Source: Bacillus paralicheniformis
Lineage (GTDB): Bacteria; Bacillota; Bacilli; Bacillales; Bacillaceae
Reading direction: 5' to 3'
Assembly: GCF_001042485.2 (NCBI RefSeq)
Contig: NZ_LBMN02000035.1
Location: 62,001 to 126,000 of the forward strand
Length of the DNA: 64,000 nt
In this document: positions 45,138-55,047 of the stretch, one piece after another
How positions within the stretch are numbered: the stretch's first letter is position 1
How the letters are laid out: each line of letters begins with the position of its first letter
Program-made: the position numbers and the translations under genes
Notes under the pieces: generated by a model
Databases searched by the model: none
Told to the model about the DNA's origin: nothing
Seen by the model: only the letters and a program-made list of their open reading frames with translations

Positions 45138-46216
45138 TGAAGCTGACGTTGGATTTGCAATTTTTCGCAGGTGAAAAAACGGAAAAAGCGACGCCGAAAA
45201 AACGGCGGGAAAGCAGAAAAAAAGGACAGGTTGCCAAAAGCGCAGATGTCAATACAGCGGTTACGCTTCTTATCGTGTTTTTAGCGTTTTTATTCGTCGG
45301 ACCTTTTATGAGAGACCGCCTGCTCGCACTGATCGAAAAGTATTACAAAGAGTTGATCACGATGAAGGTGTCAGTCGCCAATATTCCCGGCCTGTTTCAA
45401 AGTCTTGTGCTTGAATCGGGCTTCATTATGGCACCGCTTTTGCTGACAGCCGTCGTCTCCGGGGTCTTGAGCAACTATATGCAAGTCGGGTTTTTATTTT
45501 CCCCTGAAGCGATCAAGCCTGATTTGAAAAAGCTTGACCCGCTTAAAGGATTCAAGCGGATTTACAGCATCAGAGCGATCGTTGAACTGCTTAAATCGAT
45601 TTTAAAAATCGTGATTGTCGGCGGCGTGACATTCGCCGTTCTATGGCTGAACTTTGACAAAATTCTCAGAATCCCGGCGCTGTCCGCGGGCGAGGCTTTG
45701 TCATATGTCGGCTGGCTCACCTTTTTAATGGGGGTTTCCGCTGCAGTCGCCCTGATTTTTCTCGCGGTGCTCGATTACCTCTATCAAAAATTTGATTATG
45801 AAAAAAATATTCGCATGTCAAAACAGGACATTAAAGACGAATACAAAAAAACCGAAGGCGATCCTCTGATTAAGTCGAAGATCAAGCAGAAGCAAAAGGA
45901 AATGGCGATGCGCCGCATGATGCAGGATGTGCCAAAAGCGGATGTCATCATAACAAACCCGACCCATTACGCCGTCGCGCTGAAATATGACGAAAACAAA
46001 ATGGATGCGCCGTTTATCATCGCAAAAGGGGTCGATCTGATGGCTCTGAAAATCAGGCAGATCGCCAAAGAACACGATGTCATGACAGTCGAGAACAGAC
46101 CTTTGGCGAGGGCGCTTTATGACCAGGTTGAGATCGATCAGGCCGTTCCGGAAGAATTCTTTAAGGCCGTAGCCGAAATCCTGGCGTATGTTTACAAAAC
46201 AAAGCAAAAAATCTAG
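45137..46216 (+). CDS. flhB: Flagellar export specificity protein FlhB
   Basis: FlhB sits at the export gate and, after self-cleavage, switches export from rod/hook to filament substrates when FliK signals. The 359-residue protein has DLQFFAGEKTEKATPKKRRE at the N-terminus, then four membrane helices (about 28-205). The cytoplasmic domain carries the autocleavage motif NPTH (cleavage between N and P) before YAVALKYDENKMDAP. The ATG at 45137 is better spaced from GGGGTGG than ATG 45134. The frame extends upstream through fliR but without family sequence. YlqH elsewhere in this window is a copy of its C-terminal domain only. Confidence 0.97.
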   Translation: MKLTLDLQFFAGEKTEKATPKKRRESRKKGQVAKSADVNTAVTLLIVFLAFLFVGPFMRDRLLALIEKYYKELITMKVSVANIPGLFQSLVLESGFIMAPLLLTAVVSGVLSNYMQVGFLFSPEAIKPDLKKLDPLKGFKRIYSIRAIVELLKSILKIVIVGGVTFAVLWLNFDKILRIPALSAGEALSYVGWLTFLMGVSAAVALIFLAVLDYLYQKFDYEKNIRMSKQDIKDEYKKTEGDPLIKSKIKQKQKEMAMRRMMQDVPKADVIITNPTHYAVALKYDENKMDAPFIIAKGVDLMALKIRQIAKEHDVMTVENRPLARALYDQVEIDQAVPEEFFKAVAEILAYVYKTKQKI

Positions 46217-46249
46217 TGAATTTTTCAGTTTTAAAAGGAGAGAAACAGC

Positions 46250-48286
46250 ATGTCAGCAAGAGATTTATCAGTTTTATCAGGCGTTGTCCTCATTGTGGCA
46301 ATGCTTATCATACCCTTTCCACCATGGTTGTTGAGCGTTTTAATTATCGTGAATATTTCTCTTGCGTTAATCGTGCTTCTCACCACAATGAACATGCAAG
46401 AACCGCTGCAATTTTCGATATTTCCTTCTTTGCTGCTCCTCTTGACGCTGTTCCGCCTCGGGCTGAATGTATCGACGACACGTTCGATTCTGTCCAACGG
46501 AGATGCGGGAAAAGTAGTCGAGACGTTCGGGTCTTTCGTTGTCGGCGGAAACGTTTTGGTCGGTCTCGTTGTCTTTATCATTTTGATCATTATCCAATTT
46601 ATCGTCATCACGAAAGGGGCGGAACGGGTTTCTGAAGTTGCTGCCAGATTCACGCTCGACGCCATGCCGGGGAAACAGATGAGCATTGATGCCGATTTGA
46701 ACGCCGGAATGGTGACCGAACAGGAAGCGAAAGTGCGCCGTGAGAAAGTGGCCCGTGAAGCCGACTTCTACGGCGCGATGGACGGTGCGAGCAAATTCGT
46801 GAAAGGGGATGCGATCGCAGGGATCATCATCGTCCTCATTAACGTCCTTTTCGGAATTGTCATCGGCATGCTGCAAAAACAAATGAGCATTCAGGAAGCC
46901 GCTTCACACTTTACGCTCTTGTCTGTAGGCGACGGGATCGTATCTCAGCTGCCTGCGCTCTTGATCTCAACGGCGACGGGTATCGTCGTCACAAGAGCAG
47001 CGTCGGACGGGAACCTCGGACACGATATTACAGGCCAGCTGTTTGCTTATCCAAAGCTTTTGTATGTGACGGCGGGAACGATTTTGCTGCTCGGGATTTT
47101 CACACCGATCGGCATTCTCCTGACAGGTCCTCTGGCTCTTCTTCTCGCCATCGGCGGCTATACGCTCTCCAAAGCCGGTGAAGAGAAGGAAAAAGTGGAG
47201 GATATCCTTGAGGAAGAAGCTGAAGTGGACGAATTAAAAAGTCCCGAAAGCGTCGTTCATCTGCTCGATATTGATCCGATCGAATTTGAATTCGGCTACG
47301 GATTGATTCCGCTTGCAGATGCAAATCAAGGCGGCGACCTTTTAGACAGAATCGTCATGATCAGGCGTCAGCTTGCGCTTGAACTCGGTCTCGTCATTCC
47401 GGTCGTCAGAATCAGGGATAACATCGCTCTTCAGCCGAACGAGTACAGGCTCAAAATTAAAGGAAACGAAGTCGCAAAAGGCGAGCTTCTCCTCGATCAC
47501 TTTTTGGCGATGTCTCCGACAGGCGAAGACGATCAGATCGAAGGAATTGACACGATCGAACCGTCCTTCGGCCTCCCGGCAAAATGGATACCGGAATCTC
47601 AGAAAGATCAGGCCGAAATGCTCGGATATACGGTTGTCGATCCGGCTTCAGTCGTGTCGACCCACATTACAGAGCAGGTGAAAAAGCACGCCCATGAGCT
47701 GATCGGAAGACAGGAAACAAAACAGCTGATCGACCACTTGAAAGAATCTTATCCTGTACTGGTCGAAGAGGTCTCGCCGAATCCGCTGTCTGTCGGTGAT
47801 ATTCAGAAAGTGCTGGCCAAACTTCTGAAAGAAAAAGTATCGATCAGGAACTTGGTGACAATCTTTGAAACACTGGCCGACTACGGAAAGCTGACGACGG
47901 ATTCAGATATGCTGACCGAGTATGTAAGACAGGCGCTTGCCAAGCAGATCACCGCCCAATATGCGAAGGAAAATGAGACGCTGAAAGTGGTGACGTGTTC
48001 GGGCCGTGTCGAAAAGGCCGTGGCGGAAGGAATTCAGCAGACTGAACACGGCAACTTTTTATCTCTTGAACCTGCATTATCCGAAAATATCATTCAATCT
48101 GTAGCAAGAGAAATCGAACAGCTCTCATTAAGGCAGGAAGTGCCGATCCTTCTATGTTCACCGCCTGTCAGAATGTATGTCAAACAGCTGTTAGAGCGCT
48201 ATTTCCCTGATCTGCCGGTTCTTTCTTATAACGAACTGGAAGCCAATGTAGAAGTTCAAAGCATCGGAGTGGTGGATATTCAATGA
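46250..48286 (+). CDS. flhA: Flagellar export protein FlhA
   Basis: FlhA forms the nonameric export gate ring that receives chaperone-substrate complexes. The 678-residue protein has eight predicted membrane helices in the first 310 residues. The FHIPEP signature region starts RFTLDAMPGKQMSIDADLNAG, with ADFYGAMDGASKFVKGDA following. The cytoplasmic C-terminal domain (about 330-678) has IGRQETKQLIDHLKESYPVLVEE. AAAGGAGAG precedes the ATG. flhF overlaps the end by four bases. Confidence 0.98.
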   Translation: MSARDLSVLSGVVLIVAMLIIPFPPWLLSVLIIVNISLALIVLLTTMNMQEPLQFSIFPSLLLLLTLFRLGLNVSTTRSILSNGDAGKVVETFGSFVVGGNVLVGLVVFIILIIIQFIVITKGAERVSEVAARFTLDAMPGKQMSIDADLNAGMVTEQEAKVRREKVAREADFYGAMDGASKFVKGDAIAGIIIVLINVLFGIVIGMLQKQMSIQEAASHFTLLSVGDGIVSQLPALLISTATGIVVTRAASDGNLGHDITGQLFAYPKLLYVTAGTILLLGIFTPIGILLTGPLALLLAIGGYTLSKAGEEKEKVEDILEEEAEVDELKSPESVVHLLDIDPIEFEFGYGLIPLADANQGGDLLDRIVMIRRQLALELGLVIPVVRIRDNIALQPNEYRLKIKGNEVAKGELLLDHFLAMSPTGEDDQIEGIDTIEPSFGLPAKWIPESQKDQAEMLGYTVVDPASVVSTHITEQVKKHAHELIGRQETKQLIDHLKESYPVLVEEVSPNPLSVGDIQKVLAKLLKEKVSIRNLVTIFETLADYGKLTTDSDMLTEYVRQALAKQITAQYAKENETLKVVTCSGRVEKAVAEGIQQTEHGNFLSLEPALSENIIQSVAREIEQLSLRQEVPILLCSPPVRMYVKQLLERYFPDLPVLSYNELEANVEVQSIGVVDIQ

Positions 48287-49395
48287 AAATTAAAAAATTT
48301 GTAGCTGGTTCTATGCAGGAAGCCACAAAGCAAATTATACAAGAGCTCGGGAATGACGCCGTAATCTTGAATTCTAAAAAAATTCATACGAGAAAATTTC
48401 TCGGCTTTGTGAAAAAAGCCGGGGTTGAAGTGATTGCGGTTGTCGACCAGGACTTTTCCGACGCGAGGAAACCGGAGCGGCAAAAGCCAGTTTTACGTGA
48501 ACAAAGCCCTTCGCCTGTCCCGCAGCCGGACCACCTCGATTTGGCAAGCCAAGTGAAAGAGCTGAAAGAACTGCTGGAAATGCGGCATCATGAGCAGCCT
48601 GTTGATGTGCTGCCTGAGCCGCTGAAAAAGGCGGACCAGCTTCTGGCAAAGCAAGGGGTATCGCCGGCCATCCGTACGAAAGCGCTCGGCCGGTTGATCA
48701 GCACTTCTTTAAAAAACGGCGAAGAATGGACGGATGAAAAGGCGCTGGCCCACTTAACAGATGCTTTGGCCGATCTTCTTCCCGATAATCGGGAACAGGA
48801 CGTGGCGATTCATTCCCAATATGTCGTGCTCTTCGGATCGACCGGAGTCGGCAAAACGACGACATTGGCAAAGCTTGCCGCTTCTTCCGTGCTGGAAAAG
48901 CAGAAAAAAATCGCTTTTATCACGACGGATACGTACCGGATTGCAGCGGTTGAACAGCTCAGGACATATGCCGAGCTTCTGAATGCGCCGCTCGAGGTGT
49001 GCTATACGAAAGAAGAATTTAAAGCGGCCCAGCAAAAGTTCGCCGATTTTGACCACGTCTTCATCGATACGGCGGGCCGGAATTTCAAAGACGGGCAATA
49101 TGTCAGGGAGCTGAAGGAAATCATTCCGTTTGAGCGTAAGATACAGGCGTTTCTCGTCATGTCCGCGACGAGCAAGTACGAGGATATGAAGGAGCTCATT
49201 AAGCAGTTCTCAAGCATTCCGATCGATCAGTTGATATTCACAAAAGTGGATGAAACCGATTCATTGGGAAGCGTCATGAATCTGCTCGCCGAATCGAGAA
49301 TCGGCCTCGGCTATATGACAAACGGACAAAATGTTCCGGAAGATATCCGCTACTTGTCAAATGCATCATTTGTCAGACTGCTTACGGGGTGTTGA
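48283..49395 (+). CDS. flhF: SRP-type GTPase FlhF, flagellar placement protein
   Basis: FlhF governs number and placement of flagellar basal bodies and is the third SRP-family GTPase here. The 370-residue protein has a basic N-terminal B domain and an N domain. The G domain has GSTGVGKTTT, ITTDTYRIAAVEQLRTYA, FIDTAGRN and FTKVDETDSLGS. The ATG overlaps the flhA stop (ATGA). FlhG follows and stimulates its GTPase activity in other species. Confidence 0.97.
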   Translation: MKIKKFVAGSMQEATKQIIQELGNDAVILNSKKIHTRKFLGFVKKAGVEVIAVVDQDFSDARKPERQKPVLREQSPSPVPQPDHLDLASQVKELKELLEMRHHEQPVDVLPEPLKKADQLLAKQGVSPAIRTKALGRLISTSLKNGEEWTDEKALAHLTDALADLLPDNREQDVAIHSQYVVLFGSTGVGKTTTLAKLAASSVLEKQKKIAFITTDTYRIAAVEQLRTYAELLNAPLEVCYTKEEFKAAQQKFADFDHVFIDTAGRNFKDGQYVRELKEIIPFERKIQAFLVMSATSKYEDMKELIKQFSSIPIDQLIFTKVDETDSLGSVMNLLAESRIGLGYMTNGQNVPEDIRYLSNASFVRLLTGC

Positions 49396-49397
49396 AC

Positions 49398-50285
49398 ATG
49401 GATCAGGCAGAAAGCTTACGAAGGCGGATGGGGCAGCGCTTCGCCGAACCGCCCGCCCCTGTCGCTCATCCAAAAGCGAAAACGCTCGCTGTTATGAGTG
49501 GAAAAGGAGGCGTCGGGAAGTCGAATATATCGCTGAATACGGCTCTCGCCTTCTTAGAAAAAGGAAAGAGCGTGCTGTTGATCGATCTAGATGTCGGAAT
49601 GGGGAACATCGATATTTTGATCGGCCGGCAATCGCTCTGCACCGTGATGGATCTCCTTCAGCAAAAAATACCGTTTGAGCGCGCCTTGTCAGCCGGTCCG
49701 CGTGGCCTTCAATACATTTCGGGCGGAACGGGACTGGATGCGATGTTCGAATTGAACGGGGAAAACTGGGCGTTCTTTCTGAAAGAATTAACGCGGGCTT
49801 TGATAAGCTTCGATTATGTCATATTTGATATGGGAGCGGGGCTGTCAAAAGATCAGCTGCCATTCGTCCTGTCAGCGGATGAAATTCTGGTCGTCACCAC
49901 GCCGGAGCCGACATCCATTATGGACGCTTACAGCGCGATCAAGCATTTGGCATTAACGGGACGCGATCTTCAGCTGAAAGTCGCTGTCAATCGCTGTACA
50001 ACCCAAAAAGACGGAATTTCCGCCTTTCTCCGCCTTTCCAACACGGTAAACGCTTTTTTACAGCAAAAGCTTGCATATGCAGGGCCGATTCCTGAGGATC
50101 CCCTGGTACCAAGAGCCGTTGTGGAGCAGCAGCCGTTTCTGATGAAGAACCCGCGTTCCAAGCCGAGCAGGGCGGTTTACCTGCTGGCAGAATCGCTGCT
50201 TGATAACGGCAGAACGGAAATAGGCGAAAACCGGTCCTTTATCGATAAATTATCTTCATTCCTGAGGAGGGGCAATACATTATGA
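49398..50285 (+). CDS. flhG: MinD-like ATPase FlhG (YlxH)
   Basis: FlhG is a membrane-associated MinD-family ATPase that sets flagellar pattern with FlhF and delivers C-ring parts. The 295-residue protein has an N-terminal helix (DQAESLRRRM) with the FlhF-activating type of sequence. The deviant Walker A is MSGKGGVGKSNISLN, followed by LLIDLDVGMGNIDILIG and FDMGAGLSKDQLPF. The ATG at 49398 follows GGGGTG; two earlier in-frame codons (GTG 49389, TTG 49392) overlap flhF. cheB overlaps its end by four bases. Confidence 0.96.
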   Translation: MDQAESLRRRMGQRFAEPPAPVAHPKAKTLAVMSGKGGVGKSNISLNTALAFLEKGKSVLLIDLDVGMGNIDILIGRQSLCTVMDLLQQKIPFERALSAGPRGLQYISGGTGLDAMFELNGENWAFFLKELTRALISFDYVIFDMGAGLSKDQLPFVLSADEILVVTTPEPTSIMDAYSAIKHLALTGRDLQLKVAVNRCTTQKDGISAFLRLSNTVNAFLQQKLAYAGPIPEDPLVPRAVVEQQPFLMKNPRSKPSRAVYLLAESLLDNGRTEIGENRSFIDKLSSFLRRGNTL

Positions 50286-51355
50286 TTCGTGTTCTTGTCG
50301 TTGACGACTCTGCTTTTATGAGAAACATGATCACCAAGTTTTTAACATCCAATCACGAGATTGCTGTAGCAGGAACGGCAAGAAACGGCGAGGAAGCGCT
50401 CCAAAAAATCAAGGAGCTCCGCCCGGATGTGATCACATTGGATATTGAAATGCCTGTGATGAACGGAAAAGAAACATTGAAAAGGATCATGGCGAGCGAT
50501 CCGCTTCCGGTTGTCATGGTATCGAGTCTGACGCAGCAGGGGGCTGATATCACGATCGAATGTCTTGAGCTGGGGGCGATCGATTTCGTCGCAAAGCCGT
50601 CGGGTTCAATTTCAATTGATTTATATAAAGTAAGAGACATGCTGATTGAGAAAGTGTTGACAGCAGGGCGGGTGAAACTGAAAGGCCGGCCTGTTCCAAT
50701 TTCAAAACCCGCCATCGAGACGGCAAAGCGGCCGCCGGTGAGCGGCAGCGATTCAGTCCGTGTTCGGGCTGGAAAACAGCTCATCTGCATCGGTACATCG
50801 ACAGGGGGACCGAGAGCGCTGCAAAGAGTGCTTCCCAAGCTTCCCAAAACGTTGAAGGCGCCTGTTTTTGTCGTTCAGCACATGCCAAAGGGGTTTACAG
50901 CCTCATTAGCGAACAGGCTGAACCACCTCTCAGAAGTAACCGTGAAGGAGGCTGAAAACGGTGAGAGAGCGAAAGACGGCTGGGTTTACATTGCCCCCGG
51001 AGGGAAAAACATGGCAGTCGGCCTTGAAAAGGGCGAATTGGTGATCACGCTCGATGACCGCGACACAGAGAGCCGTCACAAGCCTTCTGTTGACTATTTG
51101 TTCCATTCCCTGGCCTCACTTCGGGAGTTTGAAAAAATCGCCGTCATTATGACGGGGATGGGAAGCGACGGAACAGAAGGCGTAAAAGGCCTTTTGAAAC
51201 ATGGAAGCGGAACGGTGATCGCCGAAGCAGCCGAGTCGTCCGTCGTTTTCGGAATGCCGAAATCGGTCATTAACAACGGGCTTGCAAACGACATCAAGCA
51301 TGTTGATGAGATTGCCGCAGCCATTATGACGTATATGAAAAAAGAGAGGGCGTGA
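50282..51355 (+). CDS. cheB: Chemotaxis response regulator methylesterase CheB
   Basis: CheB removes methyl groups from receptor glutamates and deamidates glutamines when phosphorylated by CheA. The 357-residue protein has an N-terminal receiver domain (Asp8-Asp9, phospho-acceptor Asp54 in LDIEMPVM). A variable linker leads to the methylesterase domain with catalytic Ser in IGTSTGGPRAL, His in VQHMPKGF and Asp in GMGSDGTEG. The start overlaps flhG (ATGA), with GAGGAGGGG upstream. Confidence 0.98.
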   Translation: MIRVLVVDDSAFMRNMITKFLTSNHEIAVAGTARNGEEALQKIKELRPDVITLDIEMPVMNGKETLKRIMASDPLPVVMVSSLTQQGADITIECLELGAIDFVAKPSGSISIDLYKVRDMLIEKVLTAGRVKLKGRPVPISKPAIETAKRPPVSGSDSVRVRAGKQLICIGTSTGGPRALQRVLPKLPKTLKAPVFVVQHMPKGFTASLANRLNHLSEVTVKEAENGERAKDGWVYIAPGGKNMAVGLEKGELVITLDDRDTESRHKPSVDYLFHSLASLREFEKIAVIMTGMGSDGTEGVKGLLKHGSGTVIAEAAESSVVFGMPKSVINNGLANDIKHVDEIAAAIMTYMKKERA

Positions 51356-51360
51356 CTCAT

Positions 51361-53382
51361 ATGGATATGAATCAATATTTAGACGTCTTTATTGAAGAAA
51401 GCAGAGAACATTTGCAAACCTGTAACGAAAAATTGCTCGAACTCGAAAAAAATCCGACAGACCTGCAGCTTGTCCATGATATTTTCAGAGCGGCTCATAC
51501 CTTGAAAGGGATGAGCGCTACGATGGGCTATGAAGATATGGCTCATTTAACGCACAGTCTGGAAAACGTGCTGGACGCGATCCGAAATGAAGAAATGACC
51601 ATTACGTCAGAGTGGATGGACATCATGTTTGAAGCGCTCGATGACCTTGAAGCGATTGTCCTTTCGATCATTGAAGGGGGCGACGGCAAAAGAGACGTTT
51701 CAGAAGTCTGCGCCAAGCTTGATGTGACAGGCGCAAACAAGGAGGCGGCCGCATCGGCAGAAGCGCCTGAAACGGCGTCGTCTGAAACGAAATGGGCCTA
51801 TGACGAATTTCAGCGGACGGTCATCGCCGAAGCTGAGGAACAAGGCTTTAAATGTTACGAAATCAATGTTGCGTTGAAAGAGGACTGCCTGTTGAAGGGA
51901 GTTCGGGTGTACATGGTATTTGAACAGCTGAACGAAATCGGCGAAGTCGTCAAAACGATTCCGGAAACGGAAGTTCTCGAGTCGGAAGATTTTGATTCCG
52001 AATTCGTCGTGTGCTTTTTAAGCAAACACGGGGAAGAAGAGATTTTCAACAAAATCAACGGCGTATCTGAAATCGAAAAAATTGAAGTAACCGAGCTGAA
52101 AAACGATTTTTCGGCACAGGAAGAAGCCGCGCCTGCAGCGCCTGAAAAAGAAACGGCACCGAAAGACGCGGAGAAAACCCCGGCTAAGCAGCCGGACGGC
52201 AAAAAAGAAGCGGCGAAACCTGCAGCAGGCGGCGGAACGAAGACGATCCGCGTCAACATCGACCGCCTCGATTCATTAATGAACCTGTTTGAGGAGTTGG
52301 TCATTGACAGAGGGCGCTTAGAGCAGATCGCCAAAGAGCTTGAACACGGCGAATTAACAGATACCGTCGAACGGATGACAAGAATTTCAGGCGACCTGCA
52401 ATCGATCATCCTCAACATGAGAATGGTTCCGGTAGAAACGGTGTTCAACCGCTTCCCGCGCATGGTCCGCCAGCTGACAAAAGAATTAAATAAAAAGATC
52501 GAGCTGTCGATTTTCGGGGCGGAAACCGAGCTTGACAGAACGGTAATAGATGAGATCGGCGACCCGCTTGTCCACCTCTTGAGAAACAGCCTTGATCACG
52601 GGATCGAGGCGCCTGAAGTCAGGGTGAAAAATGGTAAGCCTGAAACGGGTCAAGTCCGTCTGAAAGCATATCACAGCGGGAACCACGTCTTTATCGAGGT
52701 CGAGGATGACGGAGCCGGCATCAACCGCAAAAAGGTGCTTGAAAAAGCGCTTGAACGCAACGTCATTACCGAACGTGACGCCGAAACGATCGAAGATCAT
52801 GAAATCGACGCACTCATTTTTGCACCGGGATTCTCAACCGCAGATCAAATCTCGGATATTTCAGGACGCGGGGTCGGCTTGGACGTTGTCAAAAGCAAGC
52901 TGGAATCTTTGGGCGGTTCTGTCAGCATCAGGTCGAGCGAAGGCGAAGGTTCGCTTTTCTCCATTCAGCTTCCGCTTACACTGTCGATCATATCCGTGCT
53001 GCTAGTCAAACTTGAAAACGAAACGTTTGCGATACCGATTTCTTCTATTATAGAAACGGCTGTCATCGATAAGAAAGATATTCTTCAGACGCACGACCGC
53101 GAAGTGATCGATTTCAGGGGCCATATCGTACCGGTGGTTTACCTGAAAGAACAGTTTAATGTTGAGGATTCTTCGGATGATCTTGATCAGCTTCACGCCA
53201 TCGTCGTGAAAAAAGGAGACAAGCTGACGGCATTTGTTGTCGACTCCTTTATCGGCCAGCAGGAAGTCGTACTAAAATCACTCGGCGATTATTTAACAAA
53301 CGTCTTTGCCATTTCCGGCGCAACGATTTTGGGAGACGGACAAGTAGCCCTGATCATCGACTGCAACGCCCTTATCAAATAG
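51361..53382 (+). CDS. cheA: Chemotaxis histidine kinase CheA
   Basis: CheA autophosphorylates in receptor arrays and passes phosphate to CheY and CheB. The 673-residue protein has the P1 Hpt domain with His46 (FRAAHTLKG) and a P2 CheY-binding domain (about 155-255). An Ala/Lys/Glu-rich linker precedes P3 dimerisation (TIRVNIDRLDSLMNLFEELV). The P4 kinase domain has HLLRNSLDHGIE (N box), EVEDDGAGINRKKV (G1), FAPGFSTADQISDISGRGVGLD (G2) and LPLTLSIIS. The P5 CheW-like domain comes last. The ATG at 51361 follows GAGAGGGCG. Confidence 0.98.
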   Translation: MDMNQYLDVFIEESREHLQTCNEKLLELEKNPTDLQLVHDIFRAAHTLKGMSATMGYEDMAHLTHSLENVLDAIRNEEMTITSEWMDIMFEALDDLEAIVLSIIEGGDGKRDVSEVCAKLDVTGANKEAAASAEAPETASSETKWAYDEFQRTVIAEAEEQGFKCYEINVALKEDCLLKGVRVYMVFEQLNEIGEVVKTIPETEVLESEDFDSEFVVCFLSKHGEEEIFNKINGVSEIEKIEVTELKNDFSAQEEAAPAAPEKETAPKDAEKTPAKQPDGKKEAAKPAAGGGTKTIRVNIDRLDSLMNLFEELVIDRGRLEQIAKELEHGELTDTVERMTRISGDLQSIILNMRMVPVETVFNRFPRMVRQLTKELNKKIELSIFGAETELDRTVIDEIGDPLVHLLRNSLDHGIEAPEVRVKNGKPETGQVRLKAYHSGNHVFIEVEDDGAGINRKKVLEKALERNVITERDAETIEDHEIDALIFAPGFSTADQISDISGRGVGLDVVKSKLESLGGSVSIRSSEGEGSLFSIQLPLTLSIISVLLVKLENETFAIPISSIIETAVIDKKDILQTHDREVIDFRGHIVPVVYLKEQFNVEDSSDDLDQLHAIVVKKGDKLTAFVVDSFIGQQEVVLKSLGDYLTNVFAISGATILGDGQVALIIDCNALIK

Positions 53383-53405
53383 AAAGCGAAAGGAGAGCGA
53401 TCCTC

Positions 53406-53882
53406 TTGACCACACAGAATACCACCGGTGAAAAAATGATTGTGTTCAAAGTAAATCATAAAGAGTATGCCATCTCTGTATCCGAAGTGATGTCCATTGA
53501 AAAATGGCAGCAGCCAACAAGGGTGCCGGGAGTGGAACCGTATATTTGCGGCGTCATTAATTTGAGAGGTGTTGTCACGCCTGTCATCGATTTAAGAAAG
53601 CGGATTGAAGCGCCTGGAGATACAATTACAGATGAAACGAGAATCATCATCATCACCCATCAGGACATTGAAGTCGGCTGGGTGGTGGACGAGGCGAACG
53701 ATGTCATCACTGTCGAGGAAGAGGAAATTGAATCGGCTCCCGAAACGGTAGGAAAAGACGGCAGGCAATGGATTAAAGGCATCGTCAAGCAAGGGTCCAG
53801 ACTTCTCAATCTGATTGACTCTGAAGCTGTTTTAAACCGGAAGTCGAGCCTTGCCGCCGCTTCTGAAAATGTGAAGAAATAA
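53406..53882 (+). CDS. cheW: Chemotaxis coupling protein CheW
   Basis: CheW links receptors to CheA. The 158-residue protein is one SH3-like CheW domain with IVFKVNHKEYAISVSEVMSI. The highly conserved RVPGVEPYICGVINLRGVVTPVIDLR stretch occupies about residues 40-65. The start is TTG at 53406, spaced eight to nine bases from AAGGAGAG; no ATG is near in this frame until residue 11. cheC begins ten bases after its stop. Confidence 0.96.
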   Translation: MTTQNTTGEKMIVFKVNHKEYAISVSEVMSIEKWQQPTRVPGVEPYICGVINLRGVVTPVIDLRKRIEAPGDTITDETRIIIITHQDIEVGWVVDEANDVITVEEEEIESAPETVGKDGRQWIKGIVKQGSRLLNLIDSEAVLNRKSSLAAASENVKK

Positions 53883-53892
53883 GGAGCCTATG

Positions 53893-54522
53893 ATGAGCGT
53901 ATTTAACGGAATTAGAGAAGAGCATCTTGATATATTGCGGGAAGTCGGGAATATCGGAGCGGGTCATTCCGCTTCTGCCCTGGCTCTATTGCTGAACAGG
54001 AAAATCGAAATGGAAGTGCCGTTTGTCAAGCTGATGTCGTTTGATGAGCTTGTCAACCTATTCGGCGGTGCAGACCTTCCTGTCGCAAGCATCTTTTTGC
54101 GCATGGAAGGGGATTTTCCCGGTTCTATGTTCGTGATCATGCCTTTTTCAGAGGCCGAGCAGCTGATCAGGGAGCTTGTCGGCAATCCGGAATTCGAGAT
54201 TGACAGCATGACGCCGAATGATATCGGAGCCTCCGCCCTGCACGAACTCGGGAATATTATGGCGGGATCTTATTTGACCGCTCTCGCTGATTTGACAAAC
54301 CGGCAAATGTACCCGAGCGTCCCTGAACTGACGCTTGATATGTTCGGAGCCGTCATCAGCGAAGGGCTGATCGAGCTCAGCCAAGTTGGAGACCAGGTTA
54401 TCGTGATCGACAACTCCATTTTTGACGAGGAGCACAACCGGAAAGTAAAAGCGCATTTGTTCCTTCTGCCGGACTATGATTCTTTTGAAAAGCTCTTTCA
54501 TGCATTGGGTGCAGCTCTATGA
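53893..54522 (+). CDS. cheC: CheY-P phosphatase CheC
   Basis: CheC dephosphorylates CheY-P and is stimulated by CheD; it belongs to the CYX family with FliY and CheX. The 209-residue protein carries two active-site helices, LREVGNIGAGHSASALALLL and ALHELGNIMAGSYLTALADL, each with the E-x2-N pair. The second of tandem ATGs (53893) is better spaced from AAGGAG and matches the family length. The ATG of cheD overlaps its stop. Confidence 0.97.
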   Translation: MSVFNGIREEHLDILREVGNIGAGHSASALALLLNRKIEMEVPFVKLMSFDELVNLFGGADLPVASIFLRMEGDFPGSMFVIMPFSEAEQLIRELVGNPEFEIDSMTPNDIGASALHELGNIMAGSYLTALADLTNRQMYPSVPELTLDMFGAVISEGLIELSQVGDQVIVIDNSIFDEEHNRKVKAHLFLLPDYDSFEKLFHALGAAL

Positions 54523-55025
54523 AAATCTTAGAAAAAGAAACATCGATTATCAGAGTGGGAATTGCCGATGTGAAAATAGTCCGCACTCCCGACAAGATCA
54601 GGACATCGGGTCTCGGTTCGTGCGTCGGACTCGTGCTCTATGATTTGGAAGCGAAGACGGCCGGTCTCGTCCACGTCATGCTTCCCGACTCTTCCTTATC
54701 CAAGACACCGGACATCAATGTGGCAAAGTACGCGGACACAGCTGTCGAAGCGACGGTCAAGATGCTGCTTGAAGCCGGATGCCGAAAATACGCTTTGAAA
54801 GCGAAAATGGCCGGAGGAGCCGAAATGTTTAAATTTAAGATGACAAATGATTTGATGAAAGTCGGGCCAAGAAATGTGCTTGCGATTAAAAAACATCTAT
54901 CTCTCTTAAACATTCCGATTGTAAGCGAGGATACAGGCGGAAACAGCGGAAGAACGATCGAGTTCGATCCGCAGTCAGCCGAACTTGTCATCCGGACAGT
55001 TAAACAAGGTGTAACGACGATTTAA
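54519..55025 (+). CDS. cheD: Receptor glutamine deamidase CheD
   Basis: CheD deamidates receptor glutamines and binds CheC, linking CheY-P level to adaptation. The 168-residue protein has the catalytic Cys35 in LGSCVGLVLYD and His52 in GLVHVMLP. GGAEMF and EDTGGNSGRTIEFD follow. The start overlaps cheC (ATGA). sigD follows 22 bases downstream. Confidence 0.97.
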   Translation: MKILEKETSIIRVGIADVKIVRTPDKIRTSGLGSCVGLVLYDLEAKTAGLVHVMLPDSSLSKTPDINVAKYADTAVEATVKMLLEAGCRKYALKAKMAGGAEMFKFKMTNDLMKVGPRNVLAIKKHLSLLNIPIVSEDTGGNSGRTIEFDPQSAELVIRTVKQGVTTI

Positions 55026-55047
55026 TATGCAATATAGGGGGATAAAG

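Noticed and set aside
51855-52463. Minus-strand open frame of 202 codons opposite cheA
   Set aside because: It is a shadow of biased codons in cheA; Ser-rich translation with no recognisable domain and no ribosome binding site.
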